49,989 nt of DNA from Sulfurovum sp. (GCA_026989435.1 JALSJI010000073.1:1-49989); one strand, 5' to 3'. Counted from the first letter of the stretch, positions 8,587-19,960 are shown. Numbers and translations are program-made. The notes: a model not told the origin generated them from the letters alone.

Positions 8587-9639
8587 ATGAAACTTGGACT
8601 CTATATTTTTTTTAGCCTTGCACTCATCGCTCTCATAGGAGCATTTACGCATACCCTTGCACCGGATAACTTTATAGTAGAGATCATGGGAATCAATTTT
8701 AATTTCCCTATTGCCGTATGGGTGATTCTACCGATGTTTCTTCTTTTTCTCTTTACTATCTTGCATATGCTTTTTTATGGCCTTAGAAACTATTTTAAAA
8801 TAAAAAAATGGGAAAGAGACACCGATACCTTGGAAGATGCACTCTATTGGTCATTAGTCAATGAACCAAAAGAGCAGAAATATGTCATAGAAAGTATCAG
8901 AAACAAAGCCGTACTGCTGAGTAAAGCATCAATTACTATGTCCGATAACATTGAAGGACTCACGCCTCGTTTGGCAAAGGTGGTCAATATTATCCAAAAA
9001 ATTAAAAATGGCGAGTATGTAGATCTCAAAGAGGAGAAGATGGCAAAGGTCTTTCAAGACGGCAATCCTATTTTAATACAAAACAGACTCAACCAATTAA
9101 AATCGGGTGAGAAATTTATTGAAGATGTGATGCGTGCAACTTCCGATTACTCTATACCCGTACAAAAAGAGGCACTCAAGCTCTTTGCAGAAAAATCGGA
9201 TTTTGAGAAAGCACGAAAATACGTAAAAGTATTTGACACGGAAAACTTCTTTGTGATGCTAAACCGTATCAGCAGTGAAGACGACATCGGTTTTTCAAAA
9301 GAGATATTAAATGATTTTGTCAACACACTAAAATTCACATGTAGTGATTTTATCAAAATCGCACAGGTAACTAAAAAATATTTTAAACCTGATGAAAACC
9401 TAACGCTCTTTAGAGCCTATCAAAAAGAGAATCCAAAAGCACAAAATGCCTATTTATATCTACTCTTCGAATATGAGTTGCTCGACCAAGTGGCAGCATT
9501 CTTTGAAGAACATGAAGAGAGTGAATTTCTCAAATTCCGTGCATTTTACAAGCTAAAACGACAAAACAGCAAATATAGAATGAGAGATATTATTGATATT
9601 GATCATGTCTGTGATACAAACAAGTATATTACCGAGTAG
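8587..9639 (+). CDS. Hypothetical membrane protein (two N-terminal TM helices, helical C-terminus)
   Basis: Intact 350-aa ORF with RBS (aaaaaaggatttt); no family recognised. Confidence 0.7.
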   Translation: MKLGLYIFFSLALIALIGAFTHTLAPDNFIVEIMGINFNFPIAVWVILPMFLLFLFTILHMLFYGLRNYFKIKKWERDTDTLEDALYWSLVNEPKEQKYVIESIRNKAVLLSKASITMSDNIEGLTPRLAKVVNIIQKIKNGEYVDLKEEKMAKVFQDGNPILIQNRLNQLKSGEKFIEDVMRATSDYSIPVQKEALKLFAEKSDFEKARKYVKVFDTENFFVMLNRISSEDDIGFSKEILNDFVNTLKFTCSDFIKIAQVTKKYFKPDENLTLFRAYQKENPKAQNAYLYLLFEYELLDQVAAFFEEHEESEFLKFRAFYKLKRQNSKYRMRDIIDIDHVCDTNKYITE

Positions 9640-9678
9640 CTCCTGCCCGGTAAAATACCCTCATACCTTATCTAAATA

Positions 9679-10635
9679 ATGCATACGCTTGATTTCTCTA
9701 AACCTCTATATGCATTGGCTCCTCTTGCAGGATTTACAGACCTTCCTTTTCGTTCGGTTGTAAAAAAGTTTGGAGTCGATTTAACTATCTCTGAAATGAT
9801 AAGTTCCAATGCCCTCGTACACCACTCAAAAAAAACAGACCGTATGCTAGAGCGCTCACTGCTAGAGAACCCTTATAGTATTCAAATAGCAGGTTCAAAT
9901 CTAGACGTCATACAAAAAGCTGTAGAAATTATCAACGAACGAGAAGATATCACGGGTATAGACCTTAACTGCGGCTGTCCTGCACCCAAAGTTGTCAATA
10001 ACCTTCAAGGCTCATCACTGCTTACAGACTTACCCCAAATGGCAAAAATTATAAAAACCATTAAAAAATACTCTAATAAAAAATATACATCCGTTAAATT
10101 CCGATTAGGCTTTAACGAAAAAAACCATGTTGCCATTGCCAAAGTCTGCGAAGATGCAGGTGCAGACTATATTGCAGTACACGGACGTACCAGGGCAGGG
10201 AGGTACAAAGCCCCTGTAGACTATGATGCACTTGCCGAAATAAAACGCAATATCACTATCCCTATGTTTGCCAACGGAGATATCGACACTCCCCAAAAAG
10301 CCAAATGGGTACGTGAATATACCGGTGCAGAGGGGATTATGATAGGACGGGCGGCCGTAAGTAAACCATGGATATTCAAACAGATCAAAGAGGATATGGC
10401 AGAAGCTACACCCGAACTCATTAAAGAAGCAGTACTAGAGCATTTTGACCAAATGATTCACTATTATGATCAATATGGGGCGATACTCTTTAGAAAGAAT
10501 CTACATGCATACTCAAAGGTAGGTTATCGTAGCGCCTCTGCATTTAGAAACACAATCAATACCACTGAAGATCCTGCACGCATGCGTGAATTAATTGAGT
10601 TGTTTTTTTCCAAAAACTATAAAGGAGACTTATGA
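9679..10635 (+). CDS. dus: tRNA-dihydrouridine synthase
   Basis: LAPLAGFTDLPFRSVVKKFG, DLNCGCPAPKV, GRTRAGRYKAPVDY, GAEGIMIGRAAVSKPWIF. Confidence 0.9.
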   Translation: MHTLDFSKPLYALAPLAGFTDLPFRSVVKKFGVDLTISEMISSNALVHHSKKTDRMLERSLLENPYSIQIAGSNLDVIQKAVEIINEREDITGIDLNCGCPAPKVVNNLQGSSLLTDLPQMAKIIKTIKKYSNKKYTSVKFRLGFNEKNHVAIAKVCEDAGADYIAVHGRTRAGRYKAPVDYDALAEIKRNITIPMFANGDIDTPQKAKWVREYTGAEGIMIGRAAVSKPWIFKQIKEDMAEATPELIKEAVLEHFDQMIHYYDQYGAILFRKNLHAYSKVGYRSASAFRNTINTTEDPARMRELIELFFSKNYKGDL

Positions 10636-11970
10636 TTGTACTCTTTTTTGATGTCTATATTGTACCATAAAAGAGAGAACAAAACTCGTTAGAACAAATC
10701 CTAAAAAGAGAAAAAATCCCACTTCAAGATGTGTGCCGTTTGTACTAATAATAGTAATAGGATGGCTCTTGGACTCCAAAGCTTCAAGCTCGCTGCTTAC
10801 TACGCCGTCAAGCCCTAAATATGCCATAAAAATAGAGACGACAAATACGTCTGCCATAGACCATTTTGTTGAATACAAGGCAAAAAATCGTGTGAACGGA
10901 TTATTGCCTACTGCACTTTGAACATAAAAATACAAACTCGTAGCAATCAGTTTAAGCAGAGGAAAAATAACAGAGAATATCACCAAAAGTATCCCTACAA
11001 AAACCATACGCATCTCATCAGACTCAAAAAGCAATCGCACCAAATCATAAATACTTTTACTCTGAAAAAATAGAATCTGATTTTCAAACAAAACCTGTTG
11101 ATCCAATATCGTAAAAAGAAGTTGATCAATCTTCGCCTCTATATCCAGCATAGGAAGCATCAAGCCTGAAATAAGCAAACTGACAGTCGTACCTGCCAAT
11201 ATCCATAACGTTACACTTGTAAGTATGCCGCAAAGTAAAACAAAGACAACCACTAACCCTGCCAAGAGAAGAATCGTTTTCATTAAACGATGCATCTCTT
11301 GACGTTCTTCTTTGATCTTTGTATCAAGCATTCTATGGCAATCTGCCTCAGCGAGGCCATATTTCTCAAGTATCGCCTCATAGGACCTCATATGGGTCGT
11401 TTGTTGAAAATTCTCAACCATAAAAGCTTTGAGCTTCTGACGAATAAATCTCTTTGCCCGCTGCTGATTCTCCGGCTTTTCCACCTCTTGCATGACCGTA
11501 TCCGTAAATTCCGGAACCCTTCTACGAAGATCTTTGAAATCTATGAGCGACTCTGTAATCATCTGTTTTGTAGAGCCTAAAAGAGAATCCAAAAAACCCC
11601 TGTTTCCGCTATTTCTCTCTTTAACTATACGCTCTGCCTCTACAACAAGCGTATCTATAATAGTTTCTATATATCCCTTAATCGCATCTCTGTTAGTTGC
11701 ATTAAGCTCAAACGTATCTATCTTTTTATCAAAAATTTCAACGATTTTTTCTCTCCATAGCTCAGAATTGAATATGCCGTATGTCACCGAATGCAATACG
11801 GCATACTCGGATTTAACTTCTTTAATATCCTCACCCTTATGAATAAGTACAGTTGAAAAATAGATAATCAAAACAAGTAAGACTGCAGCTATGATAGAAA
11901 AAATTTTTTGATAAAATTGCATCCGTACCCTTAGTAATAATAGGGCTATTATATCAAAATTCTTAGACAA
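10630..11970 (-). CDS. Membrane protein with PqiA-like C-terminal region
   Basis: Several TM segments; RFFALYSTKWSMADVFVVSIFMAYLG resembles paraquat-inducible protein A. Large N-terminal soluble segment between the first and later TM helices. Confidence 0.6.
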   Translation of the reverse strand: MSKNFDIIALLLLRVRMQFYQKIFSIIAAVLLVLIIYFSTVLIHKGEDIKEVKSEYAVLHSVTYGIFNSELWREKIVEIFDKKIDTFELNATNRDAIKGYIETIIDTLVVEAERIVKERNSGNRGFLDSLLGSTKQMITESLIDFKDLRRRVPEFTDTVMQEVEKPENQQRAKRFIRQKLKAFMVENFQQTTHMRSYEAILEKYGLAEADCHRMLDTKIKEERQEMHRLMKTILLLAGLVVVFVLLCGILTSVTLWILAGTTVSLLISGLMLPMLDIEAKIDQLLFTILDQQVLFENQILFFQSKSIYDLVRLLFESDEMRMVFVGILLVIFSVIFPLLKLIATSLYFYVQSAVGNNPFTRFFALYSTKWSMADVFVVSIFMAYLGLDGVVSSELEALESKSHPITIISTNGTHLEVGFFLFLGFVLTSFVLSFMVQYRHQKRVQS

Positions 11971-12243
11971 CTCCGGTATACAATATACCTAATAGCACGT
12001 ATATCTATCACCTAAAGTAGATTTGACACATACAGGCGATGCAAGATTAAACTACTGGACACAAAACACAAGGTAATTGGATAAAACTTACTACATCTAA
12101 AAGTATAAAAACCTGTTGCAAACACCCCTCTAAGACACAAAAAAGATTAGATAAGTAACGATATACATCTCAATCTATACCTTGCTTTTCTCATCCAATA
12201 TTAGAAAAAAATGATATACTTCTAAGTTAATTTTGGAGTATAT

Positions 12244-12984
12244 ATGTTAATAGAACTTCTCTTTGTAGGTATCCTGATAGGAACAATGTCGGGTTTTTTC
12301 GGTATTGGTGGAGGAATGATACTTATACCGATCCTTTTAATCTTAGGCATAGATATTAAAGATGCCATAGGTATCTCTATCATGCAAATGGTATTCTCTT
12401 CCGTGTACGGATCTTACCTCAACTATAAAAAAGGTTCACTAATCATAGGTGAGGGGATTTTTGTAGGTTTTGGGGGGTTTTTGGGAGGATATATCGGCGG
12501 CTATGTTACACACTATATCCCCGATACTCTTTTAGAGTTTCTCTTTTTTGGACTCTTGCTTTTTGCTCTTTTTAGACTCTTTTATGCTCAAAACTATGAG
12601 GATAACGCACAAACCAAATCACTCTCAAAAACATTACTTTTTATCATGGGACTTCTCATAGGTATTTTTGCCATCACTCTGGGTATCGGCGGCTCTATAA
12701 TCCTCACACCGTTACTGGTAGGTTTTTTGCACTATCCTATTAAAAAAGCTGTCTCAGCAGGTCTCTTTTTTGTTGCTTTCTCCTCTGTAGCAGGTATGAT
12801 AAGCAGACTCGGTACGGGAACGATTGATTTTCAAAATGCACTTGCGGTTGCAAGTGCATCCCTGCTGGGGGTGGCCTTGGGAATATGGCTTAAAGACAAA
12901 ATCACATCCAAAAACCACAAAACCGCATTGATCATACTCTATCTCTTTTCTATTGCGGTATTGGCAAAAAAAATATGGCTATAA
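12244..12984 (+). CDS. Sulfite exporter TauE/SafE family protein
   Basis: Repeated GFFGIGGGMILIPILLIL and ITLGIGGSIILTPLLVGFL motifs. Confidence 0.85.
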   Translation: MLIELLFVGILIGTMSGFFGIGGGMILIPILLILGIDIKDAIGISIMQMVFSSVYGSYLNYKKGSLIIGEGIFVGFGGFLGGYIGGYVTHYIPDTLLEFLFFGLLLFALFRLFYAQNYEDNAQTKSLSKTLLFIMGLLIGIFAITLGIGGSIILTPLLVGFLHYPIKKAVSAGLFFVAFSSVAGMISRLGTGTIDFQNALAVASASLLGVALGIWLKDKITSKNHKTALIILYLFSIAVLAKKIWL

Positions 12985-13006
12985 TAAATACAATGAAGGA
13001 AACACA

Positions 13007-15841
13007 ATGGTAGCAAAACAAGATATGATCCATGTCTATGGGGCGAGAGAAAACAACCTCAAAAATATAGAGATACATATCCCCAAAAACAAGCTTGTGG
13101 TAGTCACCGGTATCTCAGGCTCCGGTAAATCAACCTTGGCCTTTTCTACACTCTATGCAGAGGGTCAAAGACGCTACATTGAGTCACTCTCAAGCTATGC
13201 CAGACAATTTTTGGGAAGAGTTGGTAAACCTGCAGTAGATAAAATAGAAGGCTTAACCCCTGCCATTGCCATAGACCAAAAGACCACCTCCAAAAATCCC
13301 CGTTCTACAGTAGGTACCATTACGGAAATCTACGACTACCTAAGACTGTTATTTGCACGTATAGGCAAACAATACTGCCATGAGTGCGGCAAAGCCATCT
13401 CTTCGATGTCCGCTTCAGATATCATCAAAGAGGTATTGCAAATCCCCGAAGGAGCAAAACTGGTCATTACCGCTCCTCTAATCAAAGAAAAAAAAGGGAC
13501 ATTCTCCGATATGCTAGAGTCCTTGCGTCATAAAGGCTATGTCCGTGCTATGATAGACGGCGTGATGGTGCGGCTAGATGACGAAATAGAGCTGAGTAAA
13601 ACCAAAAAACACACCATCAAAGTAGTCATTGACCGTGTCGTTATCAAAGCCGATAACCGCGACCGAATAGGACAGGGGGTAGAAAAAGCGCTCAAAGAGT
13701 CTTACGGTGAGCTTGAAATTGAAATACTAAACCATGAAGAGATAGGGTATCAACATCAGCATATACACTATTCGGAACACCTGGCTTGTTTTGACTGCAA
13801 ACTATCCTTTGAACCCCTAGAACCCGTAAGCTTCTCGTTTAACTCTCCAAAAGGTGCCTGTCCTGCCTGCGACGGACTGGGTATTCGCTATACCATAGAT
13901 CTTAAAAAGGTTATAGATTCGGAATTAAGTATCAATGAGGGTGCAATAAAAATCATGTATGGCTTTAACAAAAGCTACTATACAAAGTTTCTAAACGCCT
14001 TTTGCGAGCACAATGATATTAGTATCCATACTCCCTATAAAGCGCTGCAGACACATCAACAAAAAGCAATACTTTACGGTAACGGAAGTAAAATAAACTT
14101 TACATGGAAACGCCATAAGCTCAGCCGTGAATGGCCGGGTGTGATAAGATTTGCCCATGATATGTTTAAAGAGGAGAAAGATCTCGCTGAATATATGACT
14201 GAAAAAGTCTGTGATAAATGCGAAGGGCATAGGCTCCGCCCACGCTCTTTGGCCGTCAAAATAGAACATCTCAATATCGCAGATATTATTGATATGCCCA
14301 TAGAAAAATCCTATGCTCTCTTTGCAGACAAACATCATTTTACGCACCTGAGTGAACAGCAGCAGGCGATAGCACAGCCTATACTCAAAGAGCTCTATGA
14401 GAGACTCTACTTTTTGTATGATGTGGGACTCGGATACCTGACACTCAGCCGTGATGCCAGAAGTATATCCGGAGGAGAAGCACAGCGCATACGCATAGCC
14501 TCCCAGATAGGTTCGGGACTTACGGGCGTGATGTATGTACTTGACGAACCCAGTATCGGACTGCATGAGCGTGATACGATGAAACTGATACGTACGCTTA
14601 ACTCTCTGCGTGACAAAGGCAACTCGGTCATTGTAGTTGAGCATGATAAAGAGACAATTTTAGCAGCAGATTTCATCATAGATATAGGGCCGGGAGCCGG
14701 GGAGTTCGGCGGAGAAGTAGTCTTTGCTGGAGATGCTAAAAAACTAGCCAAAGCACAAACCCTCACGGCAGCATACCTTTACGGTAAAAAAAAGATTGCC
14801 TATACGCACAACAGAACACAAAAAGAGTGGGTAGAGATAAAAAATGTCACCATTAACAATATTCAAAACCTTGATGCCAAAATCCCCTTACAGAATTTTG
14901 TATGCGTCACAGGTGTAAGCGGTTCTGGAAAATCTTCACTGATACTCCAAACACTTCTTCCCGTAGCAAGGGAACTGCTTAACAAAGCCAAAAATGTCAA
15001 TAAGGTGGAGGGTGTAGAGATTATAGGTCTAGATAAGGTAGACAAAGTCATTTACCTAGATCAAAGCCCCATTGGGCGTACACCACGATCCAATCCTGCC
15101 ACCTATACGGGTATCATGGATGAGGTACGCAAGCTCTTTGCACAGACCAAAGAGGCCCAATTGCGGGGATACAAAATAGGGCGTTTTTCTTTTAATGTCA
15201 AGGGGGGACGCTGTGAGACCTGCCAAGGAGATGGACAGCTCAAAATTGAGATGCACTTCCTACCCGATGTTCTAGTAGAGTGTGATGCCTGCGGGGGTAC
15301 ACGCTATAATGCGCAGACCAGAGAAATACTTTATAAAGGAAAATCTATCTCTGATGTCTTGGCTATGTCAGTCGCTGAAGCGATGGAGTTTTTTAAAGCG
15401 ATTCCAAATATTGCCGTCAAACTGAAAACACTTACGGACGTAGGGCTGGACTATATCACGTTAGGACAAAATGCCACGACACTCTCCGGTGGTGAAGCAC
15501 AACGTATCAAACTCTCTAAAGAACTTAGTCGAAAAGATACGGGTAAAACACTCTATATTTTGGATGAACCGACCACCGGTTTGCACTTTGCTGATGTGGA
15601 CCGACTTACAGGAGTCCTTCATCATCTGGTCGAACTAGGAAACTCCGTGGTGGTCATTGAGCATAATCTTGATATGGTAAAAAATGCCGATTATATTATC
15701 GATATGGGACCTGAAGGGGGGAATAAAGGGGGAGAAATTATTGTAACGGGAACTCCTGAAATACTTGTGAAAAACTATCAAAAAACAGGCTCTTATACTG
15801 GAGAGTATTTGGCAAAAGAACTACAAGGAACATTATCATGA
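13007..15841 (+). CDS. uvrA: Excinuclease ABC subunit A (UvrA)
   Basis: Two ABC cassettes ([70 protein letters not shown]) and CxxC zinc motifs. Likely start is ATG 13007, not the upstream in-frame Met at 12953. Confidence 0.95.
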   Translation: MVAKQDMIHVYGARENNLKNIEIHIPKNKLVVVTGISGSGKSTLAFSTLYAEGQRRYIESLSSYARQFLGRVGKPAVDKIEGLTPAIAIDQKTTSKNPRSTVGTITEIYDYLRLLFARIGKQYCHECGKAISSMSASDIIKEVLQIPEGAKLVITAPLIKEKKGTFSDMLESLRHKGYVRAMIDGVMVRLDDEIELSKTKKHTIKVVIDRVVIKADNRDRIGQGVEKALKESYGELEIEILNHEEIGYQHQHIHYSEHLACFDCKLSFEPLEPVSFSFNSPKGACPACDGLGIRYTIDLKKVIDSELSINEGAIKIMYGFNKSYYTKFLNAFCEHNDISIHTPYKALQTHQQKAILYGNGSKINFTWKRHKLSREWPGVIRFAHDMFKEEKDLAEYMTEKVCDKCEGHRLRPRSLAVKIEHLNIADIIDMPIEKSYALFADKHHFTHLSEQQQAIAQPILKELYERLYFLYDVGLGYLTLSRDARSISGGEAQRIRIASQIGSGLTGVMYVLDEPSIGLHERDTMKLIRTLNSLRDKGNSVIVVEHDKETILAADFIIDIGPGAGEFGGEVVFAGDAKKLAKAQTLTAAYLYGKKKIAYTHNRTQKEWVEIKNVTINNIQNLDAKIPLQNFVCVTGVSGSGKSSLILQTLLPVARELLNKAKNVNKVEGVEIIGLDKVDKVIYLDQSPIGRTPRSNPATYTGIMDEVRKLFAQTKEAQLRGYKIGRFSFNVKGGRCETCQGDGQLKIEMHFLPDVLVECDACGGTRYNAQTREILYKGKSISDVLAMSVAEAMEFFKAIPNIAVKLKTLTDVGLDYITLGQNATTLSGGEAQRIKLSKELSRKDTGKTLYILDEPTTGLHFADVDRLTGVLHHLVELGNSVVVIEHNLDMVKNADYIIDMGPEGGNKGGEIIVTGTPEILVKNYQKTGSYTGEYLAKELQGTLS

Positions 15842-18534
15842 AAACGATCACTATTATAGACACCTTCGGTTTCTTCTTTCGCTCCTATTTTGCACTGCCT
15901 CCTTTGCGAAACTCGGAAGGTTTTCCTACGGGACTGCTGACAGGCTTTATCAATCTGGTAGATACTCTACGCCGTGATCATAGTACAGACTACCTGCTCT
16001 TTGCACTCGATGCCAAAGGAGAGACCTTTCGCAACAATATTTTCCCCGAATATAAAGCCAACCGAGACGAAGCACCGGAAGATTTAAAAAAACAACTCCC
16101 CGTTGCTATAGAGTGGATAGAACAGATGGGTTTTTCCAATCTTTCACATGAAGGTTTTGAAGCAGACGATATCATAGCAACAGTGACGAAATTTGCCAGA
16201 GAAAAAGGGTTAAAAGTACGTATTGTCTCCCATGACAAAGATCTCTATCAACTCATAGATGACGGTGTAGTAGTTATCTATGATGCTATCAAAAAAGAGG
16301 AGGTGGATGAAGAGGCATGTATCGCCAAGTTTGGCGTTAGTCCTAAAGATTTTATCAATTTTCAAGCCTTGCTTGGAGATAGCTCGGACAACGTGCCGGG
16401 TGTCAAAGGTATAGGCAAGGTTGGAGCAGCAAAACTGATAAACAAATATCATACACTCGAAGCTATCTATGACGATATAGAAAATGCAGGCACCCCACGT
16501 ATACAAAAACTGCTGCTTGAGGGAAAGGAGATGGCATTTCTCTCACGTGAACTTGTACGTATGAACAATCATGTCTTTTCCGATATGGATGTGGAGAGCT
16601 TTGTTTTCGAAGAGAAAAATTATCTCTCATGCCTTATTGGAGAGTTTGAACGCTATGAAATGAAACAGGCTATCAAAAAAGCACAAGTAGGCATGCCTGC
16701 CGATTGTAAAAAAGAGTACATACCCCCATCACCCAAATCTCCTGCTCTTACTTTTGAAGCAATCACCCTGGATACAAAAGAGAAGCTCAATACCGTACTC
16801 GATACAATAAAAAAAGATACCATTATTGCATTTGACACAGAGACTACGGGGCTCGATACAAAAAGCGCCGATATGGTTGGTTTCTCTTTTTGTTTTGAAA
16901 AAGAGAAAGCCTATTATGTGCCTGTAGGACATAGCTATTTGGGTGCGGATACCCAAGTAAATCTCAAAGATGCCTTGGAGGCATTAAAGAGACTGCTGCG
17001 TTTCAATCTAGTGGGGCAAAACCTGAAATTTGACTTTTCCCTGCTCTATCATCGATATCACTTTAAACCCATCACCCCTTATGCCGATACCATGATTATG
17101 GCATGGCTCTGTAATCCGGGAAGCAAAATAGGGCTTGACACACTTGCCAAACAGTACTTCAACTATGAGATGAAGCCCTTTAAAGAGATGGTAAAAAAAG
17201 GGGAGGATTTCTCTACCGTTGCTATAAGCGATGCGACCTTTTATGCCGCAGAAGATGCATGGATGACCTTTTTGCTCTATGGAGCTATCAAGAAAAAGAT
17301 GGAACTCTCTTCACTCACACATCTGCTCAAAGAGGCGAAAAATATAGAGTATCCGTTTATCAATGTTCTTATCACTATGGAACATTTGGGCATCAAATTA
17401 GACAGCAATAAACTCAACACGCTGCAAAAAAAACTTACGGAAGATCTCTATGGCTTAACCAAAGAGATTTATGCACTCGCAGGTACGGAGTTTAATATCA
17501 AATCTACCCAACAGTTGGGTACTATCCTCTTTCAGACTTTGGGGCTTAAAGGCGGAAAGAAAACAAAAACGGGATATAGCACCAATGAAGCAGTCCTCTC
17601 ATCGCTTAGAGACAAACATGCAATCATCCCTAAAATACTTGAATACCGAGAATACCAAAAAATACTCTCTACCTATGTAACACCTCTTTTAAAGTTAGCC
17701 AAAGCCGATGCACACTCTCGTATCTATACCAATTTTTTACAAACAGGTACTGCCACGGGTCGCCTGAGTTCACGCGACCCTAACTTGCAAAATATACCTG
17801 TACGTTCAAAGCTTGGTCGTCTGGTGCGTGAGGCATTTGTAGCAAAAGAGGGGTATACGCTAGTCTCTATTGACTACTCCCAGATAGAGTTAAGACTTCT
17901 AGCACACTTCTCACAAGATGCAGCCCTGCTTGAAGCCTTCCAAAACGGCATAGACATCCACTTGGCCACTTCAACCATACTCTTTGGTGAAGAGAGAGCC
18001 AAAGAGAAACGAAATTTTGCCAAGTCTGTAAACTTTGGACTCCTCTATGGTATGGGACCTAAAAAACTCTCCGAAGAGTTAGGCATCGACAGATCCGAAG
18101 CAAAAGAGATTATTGCAAACTATTTTGCTTCATTTCCTACGGTCAAACACTTCTTAGAAAGCATACAGGAACGCGTCAAGATAGACGGCTATGTAGAGAC
18201 TATTTTAAAACGCAGACGTATGTTTGACTATGAGGGAGCAAACGGTATGCAAAAAGCCGCTTTTTTACGAGAGTCGGTCAATACCGTTTTTCAAGGAAGC
18301 GCAGCCGATCTTATTAAGCTCTCCATGAATCACATAGACTCTATGATACGCGAGGAAAACCTAGATGCCTTTATGCTCTTACAAATCCATGATGAACTTA
18401 TCTTTGAAATCAAAGATGAGAAGGTAGAAGAGATTAGCAGACGCTTTGTCTATACGATGGAGAATATCCTAGAACTTAATGTACCTTTGGAGTGTTCAGT
18501 GAGTGCCGGAGAGAGTTGGGGTGAATTAAAGTAG
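15838..18534 (+). CDS. polA: DNA polymerase I
   Basis: 5'-3' exonuclease (FKANRDEAPEDLKKQ...DSSDNVPGVKGIGKVGA), DxE 3'-5' exonuclease (IIAFDTETTGLD) and polymerase motifs (SIDYSQIELRLLAHFS, RNFAKSVNFGLLYGMG, LQIHDELIFE). Start overlaps the uvrA stop. Confidence 0.95.
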   Translation: MKTITIIDTFGFFFRSYFALPPLRNSEGFPTGLLTGFINLVDTLRRDHSTDYLLFALDAKGETFRNNIFPEYKANRDEAPEDLKKQLPVAIEWIEQMGFSNLSHEGFEADDIIATVTKFAREKGLKVRIVSHDKDLYQLIDDGVVVIYDAIKKEEVDEEACIAKFGVSPKDFINFQALLGDSSDNVPGVKGIGKVGAAKLINKYHTLEAIYDDIENAGTPRIQKLLLEGKEMAFLSRELVRMNNHVFSDMDVESFVFEEKNYLSCLIGEFERYEMKQAIKKAQVGMPADCKKEYIPPSPKSPALTFEAITLDTKEKLNTVLDTIKKDTIIAFDTETTGLDTKSADMVGFSFCFEKEKAYYVPVGHSYLGADTQVNLKDALEALKRLLRFNLVGQNLKFDFSLLYHRYHFKPITPYADTMIMAWLCNPGSKIGLDTLAKQYFNYEMKPFKEMVKKGEDFSTVAISDATFYAAEDAWMTFLLYGAIKKKMELSSLTHLLKEAKNIEYPFINVLITMEHLGIKLDSNKLNTLQKKLTEDLYGLTKEIYALAGTEFNIKSTQQLGTILFQTLGLKGGKKTKTGYSTNEAVLSSLRDKHAIIPKILEYREYQKILSTYVTPLLKLAKADAHSRIYTNFLQTGTATGRLSSRDPNLQNIPVRSKLGRLVREAFVAKEGYTLVSIDYSQIELRLLAHFSQDAALLEAFQNGIDIHLATSTILFGEERAKEKRNFAKSVNFGLLYGMGPKKLSEELGIDRSEAKEIIANYFASFPTVKHFLESIQERVKIDGYVETILKRRRMFDYEGANGMQKAAFLRESVNTVFQGSAADLIKLSMNHIDSMIREENLDAFMLLQIHDELIFEIKDEKVEEISRRFVYTMENILELNVPLECSVSAGESWGELK

Positions 18535-18652
18535 TATAAAATCGTTTGATAACGTTAGCATAAGGAAAGATCCTTACACGAACGATGAAGTGTCTCTAAA
18601 AAATAGAGAAAGTCTAGACCGTCAAGTGTGTTGAACAATCACCTTTTGCATA

Positions 18653-19060
18653 TCACGCAGTAATATCACACATAAGCCCAAAACTTTTTACAAAGGGCAC
18701 TGCCATAGATGGATTTTTAAACATCGTTTTAAAGTCACCTGTTTTAAATTTAAGTTTTCCCGTAGTAAATGCCAATCCCATACTTGCCATATTAAGCGGT
18801 TTTTCAGTCCATTTAATCCAATGTTTTTCATCTGCTCTCATATCCCAATCCGGTGTTTCGCCCTGATAGAGTCCTGCCCGTGTCGCAACACCGTTTTCTA
18901 CGACAAAGACACATCTGGAATCCTCTTCGTTTTTATAACCACATGTAATCGTAGAGCTAAAACCAATCTTTGTCAAAGCATCTGAGACTTCAGGTTCATT
19001 ATTCCATGCATCTTTTAAATCATTAATCCATTCATCTGTAAAAAGTTGTGCCATGATCAT
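18653..19060 (-). CDS. SCP2 sterol-binding-domain-like protein
   Basis: 135-aa ORF; pattern resembles SCP2-like small proteins (GLAFTTGKLKFKTGDFKTMFKN). Confidence 0.5.
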   Translation of the reverse strand: MIMAQLFTDEWINDLKDAWNNEPEVSDALTKIGFSSTITCGYKNEEDSRCVFVVENGVATRAGLYQGETPDWDMRADEKHWIKWTEKPLNMASMGLAFTTGKLKFKTGDFKTMFKNPSMAVPFVKSFGLMCDITA

Positions 19061-19196
19061 CCTTTATTTGTGTCATCATTACTAAAGATAGACTGCAATG
19101 CTATCTGCAAAAATTAGTGTAACATGTTTTACTTAAAATAAATTCATACTATAATTATCTTATATCACATACCATCCAAAAGGATAATATATATGA

Positions 19197-19425
19197 ATGC
19201 ATAAGATAACCCTGCCGATTTTACTTGGATGTTGCACGACACTGCTCAATGCAGAACTTGTTACAGAATATTTTAAAAACGGTGTTGTAAAAACACAAAT
19301 AGAATACAAAGACCACACCCGTACCGAAACAGATGAAGGGATAAAATATGGATTGGTACGACAAAGAAGGAAACCACCTTGAACGTATACGCTGTCGCAT
19401 GGGAAAGAGAGAAGGGAATACTAAA
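19197..19425 (+). pseudogene. Fragment of a secreted YwqK-like repeat protein, frameshifted and truncated at the IS element
   Basis: Signal-peptide-like start MHKITLPILLGCCTTLLNAELVTEYFKNGVVKTQIEYK..EGIKYG continues as WYDKEGNHLERIRCRMGKREG in the +1 frame, then meets the IS end. Confidence 0.5.
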
Positions 19426-19960
19426 CCACTCCGGACTGAAAGTCCGGGCTACGCCTCTCCATTCCTTGTTTTGGCTACTCAAGGATCATTGTTCCCATAT
19501 CTCTATTCGATGGATTTCTGTGATGTTCAAGATATTCATCCACCATCTCCTGCGTCACATTTCCTGTACTCCACACACCATACCCTATCGCCCAAAAATG
19601 TTTTCCCCAATATCGCTTAGACAGCTCTTTGAATTCCATCTGTAGTTTTCTTGATGTTCTCCCTTTGAGTTTTTTGACAATATCACTGATTGACAAGTTT
19701 GGTGGATATTCGATATGCATATGTACATGGTCTTTACTTACCACACCCTTGAGGATCCGTATGTCCTCTGCATCACACACTTGAACGATAAGGTCTCTAC
19801 ACCGCTTTTGCACATCTCCTTTGAGTACATGATATCGGTACTTTGTAACCCAAACAATATGTACCTGTAGTTGACTCACTGTATGACTTCCGCTTAGCAT
19901 CCCCTATTTTAGCTTCTTGGATATTTGTAGAAGCTAAAGCCTTGCACTGAAAGTGCATAG
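19425..19960 (-). mobile_element. IS200/IS605-type element (solo tnpA)
   Basis: Y1 transposase bracketed by hairpins CCGGACT-gaa-AGTCCGG (19431-19447) and TGCACT-gaa-AGTGCA (19943-19957), plus TTAGCTTCT/AGAAGCTAA (19909-19937). Exact ends are uncertain. Confidence 0.7.
19475..19900 (-). CDS. tnpA: IS200/IS605 family Y1 transposase TnpA
   Basis: HIVWVTKYRYHVLKGDVQKRCRDLI, HUH motif DHVHMHIEYPP, C-terminal VTQEMVDEYLEHH with the candidate catalytic Tyr; intact ORF. Confidence 0.92.
   Translation of the reverse strand: MLSGSHTVSQLQVHIVWVTKYRYHVLKGDVQKRCRDLIVQVCDAEDIRILKGVVSKDHVHMHIEYPPNLSISDIVKKLKGRTSRKLQMEFKELSKRYWGKHFWAIGYGVWSTGNVTQEMVDEYLEHHRNPSNRDMGTMILE

Noticed and set aside
12953-13006. 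N-terminal extension of UvrA in the ORF track
   Set aside because: MRYWQKKYGYNKYNEGNT overlaps the TauE gene end; ATG 13007 has a better RBS and matches the normal UvrA start.
13991-14644. 217-aa minus-strand ORF
   Set aside because: Lies entirely antisense to the uvrA core; no family resemblance.
19348-19645. ORFs of 88-90 aa (plus strand) at the IS element
   Set aside because: Run antisense through tnpA; only the first about 25 codons match the YwqK-like remnant.
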